Of a DNA stretch of 39,985 bases, positions 36,390-39,985 are shown piece after piece. Position 1 is the first letter of the stretch. Every line of letters begins with the position of its first letter. Under the pieces are notes generated by a model. The model was not told the origin of the DNA and did no database searches. It worked only from the letters and a program-made list of their open reading frames with translations. The DNA comes from Novosphingobium sp. 17-62-19 (GTDB taxonomy: Bacteria; Pseudomonadota; Alphaproteobacteria; Sphingomonadales; Sphingomonadaceae), in assembly GCF_002256775.1 (NCBI RefSeq), contig NZ_NCII01000015.1:1-39985 (forward strand), read 5' to 3'. Both the position numbers and the translations under genes were made by a program.

Positions 36390-37693
36390 CGCACCGTCAG
36401 CGCACCTTCGCCGCGCAGGCCGAATGCCTCCCCGGCAAGGCGATGCTGCAAGGTCAGGCAATCCGCGCCCTTGCTCGCCAGCACCTCGATGCTCCCGCTG
36501 TCGAGCCAGATTTCAATCGGCTCATCATCGGTCACCGTAATGGTCGAAGTATGGTCCAGTTGGGGCGTCACCGGATCGCGGCGGATCACGTGCAGGAGGC
36601 CAGCGGCAAACGCACATTCCAACGTGCGGCCGGCATCATCTGCAAGTGTAAACTGCCAATCCTCACGCGCAGGTGCTTCCACCAAGGCCGCTCTCCCCAG
36701 TGGTCTGCATCCATCGCCAAGTGCCACGATCTCTGCTGCGGCAAACTGCGCGCGGCAAGATGGTTCCACCGTCTGCACCAGCGTGAGCGTAGCGCCGACG
36801 CGCCTCAGCGAAAGCCGACGCGGCAAGCTCATCGCCCCTCTCCAGCCCTGCTTCGGCAAATGCTTTTGTACCGCGTGATTGCCCATCCACCCGATCCATG
36901 TGGGGCGGTCCCCGCCATCGCGCGGATCGGTCCAGCCAATCGCAGCATAGAATTCGTCGCCATGATCGGTGACCTGCCATTCCGTTTCAGGCGTGAATTT
37001 TGTGCCATCGAAGCGCCCGACACGGTAAAGTGCGCCCGATCCCGGTGCGCCGGAAAGCACATCAACTTTAAAAATCCAGCGCATTTCCCGCGATCCCTCA
37101 ATGGGCAGTTTGATCAGGAACGGACACTCCCAGAGATGGCCGGGCGCTCCATCGCGAGCAATCTCGGAAAGCTCGTGCCAAACCTTCAGGTCGGTCGAGC
37201 CGTAGATCAGCGCCCGGTTCTCATCAGACAGCACCACGACCATGATCCACTGCCGCGAAGGCTCGTGCCAGAACACGCTGGGATCGCGGAAATCGGCCAT
37301 TTGCCGGTCCAGCACCGGATTGCCAGCAAACTTCGTGAATGTCCTCCCACGGTCAGTGCTGGCGGCAATGCATTGGATCTGGAGCGCCCGGTCTGTCCGC
37401 GCGCCGGTGTAGACTGCGATCATCGCATCCTTGCCAAACCCGGCACCACCTGAATGGTCGATCACGGCAGAGCCGGAGAAGATCATCGTGCTGTCTTCTT
37501 CGGCCAACGCCACCGGCAATTCCTGCCACCGCGCCAGATCGCGGCTGACGGCGTGGCCCCATGACATGTGGCCCCACTCCTCACCGAACGGGTTGTACTG
37601 GTAGAACATGTGCCATTCCCCATCCTGCCAGACCAGGCCGTTGGGATCGCTCAGCCAATTGGCGGCGGGAGCAAAGTGATAGCGCGGTCGCAT
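36368..37693 (-). CDS. GH32 family beta-fructosidase (sucrose hydrolase), cytoplasmic
   Basis: A 441-residue member of GH32 (invertase, levanase, fructanase). The three hallmark motifs are present: WLSDPNG with nucleophile Asp16, FRDPSVF with Asp137, and WECP with acid/base Glu189. It begins almost at the first motif and has no signal peptide, so it should cleave sucrose or short fructo-oligosaccharides inside the cell, matching the symporter and fructokinase across the intergenic overlap. The C-terminal beta-sandwich domain runs from about 300. The ATG is one base after the stop of the truncated oxygenase gene, so it was probably expressed from a promoter that is now missing or replaced. Confidence 0.93.
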   Translation of the reverse strand: MRPRYHFAPAANWLSDPNGLVWQDGEWHMFYQYNPFGEEWGHMSWGHAVSRDLARWQELPVALAEEDSTMIFSGSAVIDHSGGAGFGKDAMIAVYTGARTDRALQIQCIAASTDRGRTFTKFAGNPVLDRQMADFRDPSVFWHEPSRQWIMVVVLSDENRALIYGSTDLKVWHELSEIARDGAPGHLWECPFLIKLPIEGSREMRWIFKVDVLSGAPGSGALYRVGRFDGTKFTPETEWQVTDHGDEFYAAIGWTDPRDGGDRPTWIGWMGNHAVQKHLPKQGWRGAMSLPRRLSLRRVGATLTLVQTVEPSCRAQFAAAEIVALGDGCRPLGRAALVEAPAREDWQFTLADDAGRTLECAFAAGLLHVIRRDPVTPQLDHTSTITVTDDEPIEIWLDSGSIEVLASKGADCLTLQHRLAGEAFGLRGEGALTVRYPLASA

Positions 37694-37694
37694 T

Positions 37695-38910
37695 TCAGGC
37701 TTTCATGTTGGGGATCACGTCGAAGGCGATCGTCATGCGCTCGCCATCGGTGAACGGCACGGTGCCGTGCCACATGGTGGAGGGGAACAGCGCCAACCTG
37801 CCCGGCTTGGGCACCACCTCGCCATAGGGTTTCAGCGCAAGGTGCAGTTCCGGCGGCGGTGCGCCGAACTGCAAGTGCCCCGCAGGTGGCGCACCCAAAT
37901 CCTTCGCGTTTGGCACCGTGACGTAGAGCGCAGAACTGATCCAGCCCATCGGGTGGGTATGGACGGAGTGGAAGCCGCCCGGTCGCAGTCGTACAGACCA
38001 GCTTCCTGCAAACAGGAAACGTCCCCGTGGCGCGGCCAGCAACGGGTGTGCCGGATCGGCCTGCGGCAGGTCATCGATGTAGTGCCGCACCGCCGCTTCG
38101 ATCTTTGCTCGGGCGTTTGCGATTACCGGATCGATGCGCAGCAACAAGGGCCGCTCCGTCTGCGTGCCACCACGAACCGACTGTTCGTGCCATGGTTGCT
38201 GCATCGTGTGCAGCCGCCGCAGGGTTACTGCGAGATCGTCAAGCTCCACCGCCGTGAAATCCAGATCGAAGCTGCGCACATCGCGCATCCCGCCGTCCAG
38301 CCAATCCGCCCGAGCATCGCCCAGCAAACGCCACGCGAGCGAGAGATAGGACCAGAACGCCCGCATCGCCCGCGTACCCATATGCCGCACGCAGACATCG
38401 CGTGCCCGTTCAACCTGACCACCGCGCAGGAAATGCCGCACGCGCGCAAGGTCCAGCCCAACGTCCTGCACATGCTCCACCTGATCGAACAGCGCAGGAT
38501 CACACGCCCCTTCCCCGCTTTCGCTGGCGATAAACAGCTTGCCCAGCAGCGACGCCTGCCGCTCACCCAGCAGCGTTTCCGCGTCTGCAATCACATGACG
38601 CGCAGCATCCCAATCCTTCGCCGAGGCAAGGACGTGAAACCACGCCATGCGCAGGCCAAAATTGCCCGGATCGCGCGCGATTGCTGCGGCAAAGCTGCGT
38701 GCGAAGTCAGCATCTCCGGCAGTTGCCCGCATTCCGCAAAGGCAGCGATGCCCGTCGATCCAGGCGGGGTTTTCTGCAAGGATCTGTTCGAGAAGAGCCT
38801 CGCCCTCTGCCTGCCGCCCTTCTGCTGAAAGAGCTGTCGCTCTGCTGCGCTGAAGATCGATCCGCGCAGGCGAAAGTTCGGCTGCGCGCGCATAATGACC
38901 GGCTGCGCGC
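37695..38910 (-). pseudogene. TPR / 2OG-Fe(II) oxygenase protein, 5'-truncated
   Basis: The readable part, about 400 residues, starts at HYARAAELSPARIDL, in the middle of a TPR-like helical repeat region (repeats to about the middle of the chain), and ends with a 2OG-Fe(II) oxygenase domain of the PF13759 type: HTHPMGWISSALYVTVP, GHLQFGAPP, LALFPSTMWHGTVPF and ERMTIAFDV, giving two probable iron-binding His residues. The frame continues upstream to an ATG at 39092, but that stretch is antiparallel-frame sequence of the helicase and is not homologous coding. The true start and promoter are missing. Members may hydroxylate a protein or metabolite; no substrate can be named. Confidence 0.75.
38879..38910. 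repeat. 11-bp direct repeat at the helicase/oxygenase junction
   Basis: CGGCTGCGCGC occurs at 38879-38889 and again at 38900-38910, 21 bp apart, exactly where helicase similarity stops and oxygenase similarity begins. It may be microhomology used in the join, or chance in a GC-rich region. Confidence 0.5.
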
Positions 38911-39985
38911 AGACACCACCGTGAAGTCCTCGACTGCGATGGTCTCAAGGCCGAGATCGAGTGTGCCGGCCTGCTGGGCGGCATCGATGCGCGCTTCGAC
39001 CAGCCCCATGAACTCGTCAAAGATCGCGTTCTGCAAGGCGATAGGAAGTGCAAGGATGCGATTGAGCCAACGCTGGATCGAGGGCAGGTCATCGACCATT
39101 GAACCGTCGGGTGCTTCGATCCGGAGGCCCGTCAGCTCCTGAAATCGTCCAAGGCTGACCGCTTCGAGCTTGCCGGTGAACAACAGGCCGAACCAGCGAT
39201 GGAGCGCTTCCTTGGCGTAGATGCTTTCGAGATTGTCAGCGGGATCGAACAGGTTCTGCCCGCCGGTCTGGCGCTGCCCGCGCGTCAGAGCGCCAAGACT
39301 GTCCAGTCGCCGCGCGATAGTCGAGATGAACCGGAGCTCGCCGCGCACGTCGGTGGTCACCGGCCTGAACAGCGGGGCTGATGCCTGGTTGGTGCGATTG
39401 GTCCGGCCAAGCCCCTGGATTGCGGCGTCCGCCCGCCAGCCCGGCTCGAGGAGGAAGTGGACACGGCGGGCCTGGTTCCTCGCGGTAAGATCAGCGTGGT
39501 AGCTGCGCCCGGTTCCACCGGCATCGGAGAAGACCAGGATACGCTTGGCGCCGTCCATGAACGCCTGGGTCTCAGACACGTTGGCGCGCGGCGACCGCGA
39601 TTGGAGCTTCTGACGACCGTCGCGGCCGACGATGAGCCGGCGTGTACGACCGGTGACTTCCGCTACCTGTTCGACGCCGAAGCGTTCGATGATGGCATCA
39701 AGCGCGGTGGCAATCGGCGGCAAGGCGCAGAGCTGTTCGATCATCCGGTCGCGCGCGGCAAGCGCAGAGCGGCAGAGCACCGGTGCGCCTTGCTCGTCAC
39801 TCATGGGCTCTGAGCGAGGATTGCCGTTTTCGTCCGTGAACACCGCCATCAGGCGGACAGGAAAGCTTTTGGCGAGATAGTCGATGACATATTCTTTGCA
39901 GTCGCAGTTTATGTCGAGCGTGGCGGCAGGAGGCGCAGGTTTTCTTCGGTTTTCCATGATTTCACTCCAGATAACTACGGTTCCG
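38911..39985 (-). pseudogene. Strawberry-notch-type helicase, C-terminal part, truncated at its 3' end and running off the window
   Basis: Partial protein of the strawberry-notch/Helicase_C_4 type, large SF2-like ATPases often carried on sphingomonad plasmids and islands. Visible features are EYVIDYLAKSFPV, AEVTGRTRR, FSDAGGTGRSYHAD, a motif VI-like stretch with QGLGRTNRTNQ, and the helical region ALQNAIFDEFMGLVEARIDAA. The last family-like residues are LGLETIAVEDFTVVS; the frame then runs 67 more residues of Arg/Ser-rich nonsense to a stop at 38707. The frame is open to the window edge beyond the ATG at 39957 (although GGAG precedes that ATG), so the 5' end probably lies outside. Confidence 0.75.

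Noticed and set aside
37695-39092. A complete 465-residue oxygenase gene starting at the ATG at 39092
   Set aside because: Its first 60 or so residues are an alternative-frame reading of the helicase, Ser/Arg-rich and without family character; the true N-terminus is missing.
39957-39959. ATG at 39957 as the start of the helicase gene
   Set aside because: GGAG precedes it, but the frame is open to the window edge and the family is much longer upstream, so the gene probably continues outside.
1-39985. CRISPR arrays, insertion sequences, toxin-antitoxin or defence systems
   Set aside because: No regularly spaced repeats, transposase frames or recognisable defence proteins were seen; the helicase fragment alone is not enough to call a system.

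Overview
The window looks like chromosomal DNA from a sphingomonad (Alphaproteobacteria, Sphingomonadales; Novosphingobium- or Sphingobium-like). This rests on a high-GC, densely packed genome, a PdhB with a fused lipoyl domain, a large TonB-dependent sugar receptor, an Entner-Doudoroff (zwf-pgl-edd-glk) operon, Flp pilins, and the accA-xerD and aroK-aroB gene pairs. The species cannot be named from the sequence alone.

Layout. 1-6.4 kb: gyrA overlapping a DUF952 gene, then a TMEM86/YhhN membrane enzyme, trmFO, a membrane-anchored EF-hand protein and a squalene/phytoene-synthase-like protein. 6.6-9.2 kb: pdhA-pdhB, ending in a strong terminator. 9.4-10.7 kb: two identical tandem tRNA-Arg(ACG) genes, a MutT-type Nudix hydrolase and two short Flp pilin genes. 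10.7-19 kb: an M48 protease with a LysM-like tail, accA, xerD, a 640-residue secreted protein of unknown function coupled to a 46-residue membrane peptide, aroK-aroB facing the other way, and a PaaG-like crotonase.

19-37.7 kb is a sugar-catabolism region. A TonB-dependent receptor, a secreted alpha-amylase, a cytoplasmic GH13 alpha-glucosidase and a secreted GH97 alpha-glucosidase lie on the minus strand. A LacI-family regulator, a sucrose/maltose-type MFS symporter and a ROK fructokinase lie on the plus strand. A cytoplasmic GH32 invertase-like enzyme follows. Glucokinase, zwf, pgl and edd sit next to them. Together they can carry alpha-glucans and sucrose from the outer membrane to KDPG; the KDPG aldolase gene (eda) is not in the window. 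A 12-bp near-palindrome close to GCATACGTATGC lies about 100-140 bp upstream of zwf, the receptor gene and the symporter gene. It has the form of a LacI-family operator and would link the three transcription units.

The right end (37.7-40 kb) is rearranged. The C-terminal part of a strawberry-notch-type helicase, a family common on plasmids and islands, breaks off near 38.91 kb and abuts a 5'-truncated TPR/2OG-Fe(II) oxygenase gene. An 11-bp direct repeat lies at the junction. This is either a real deletion or insertion scar or an assembly chimera. No CRISPR array, insertion sequence or defence system was recognised.
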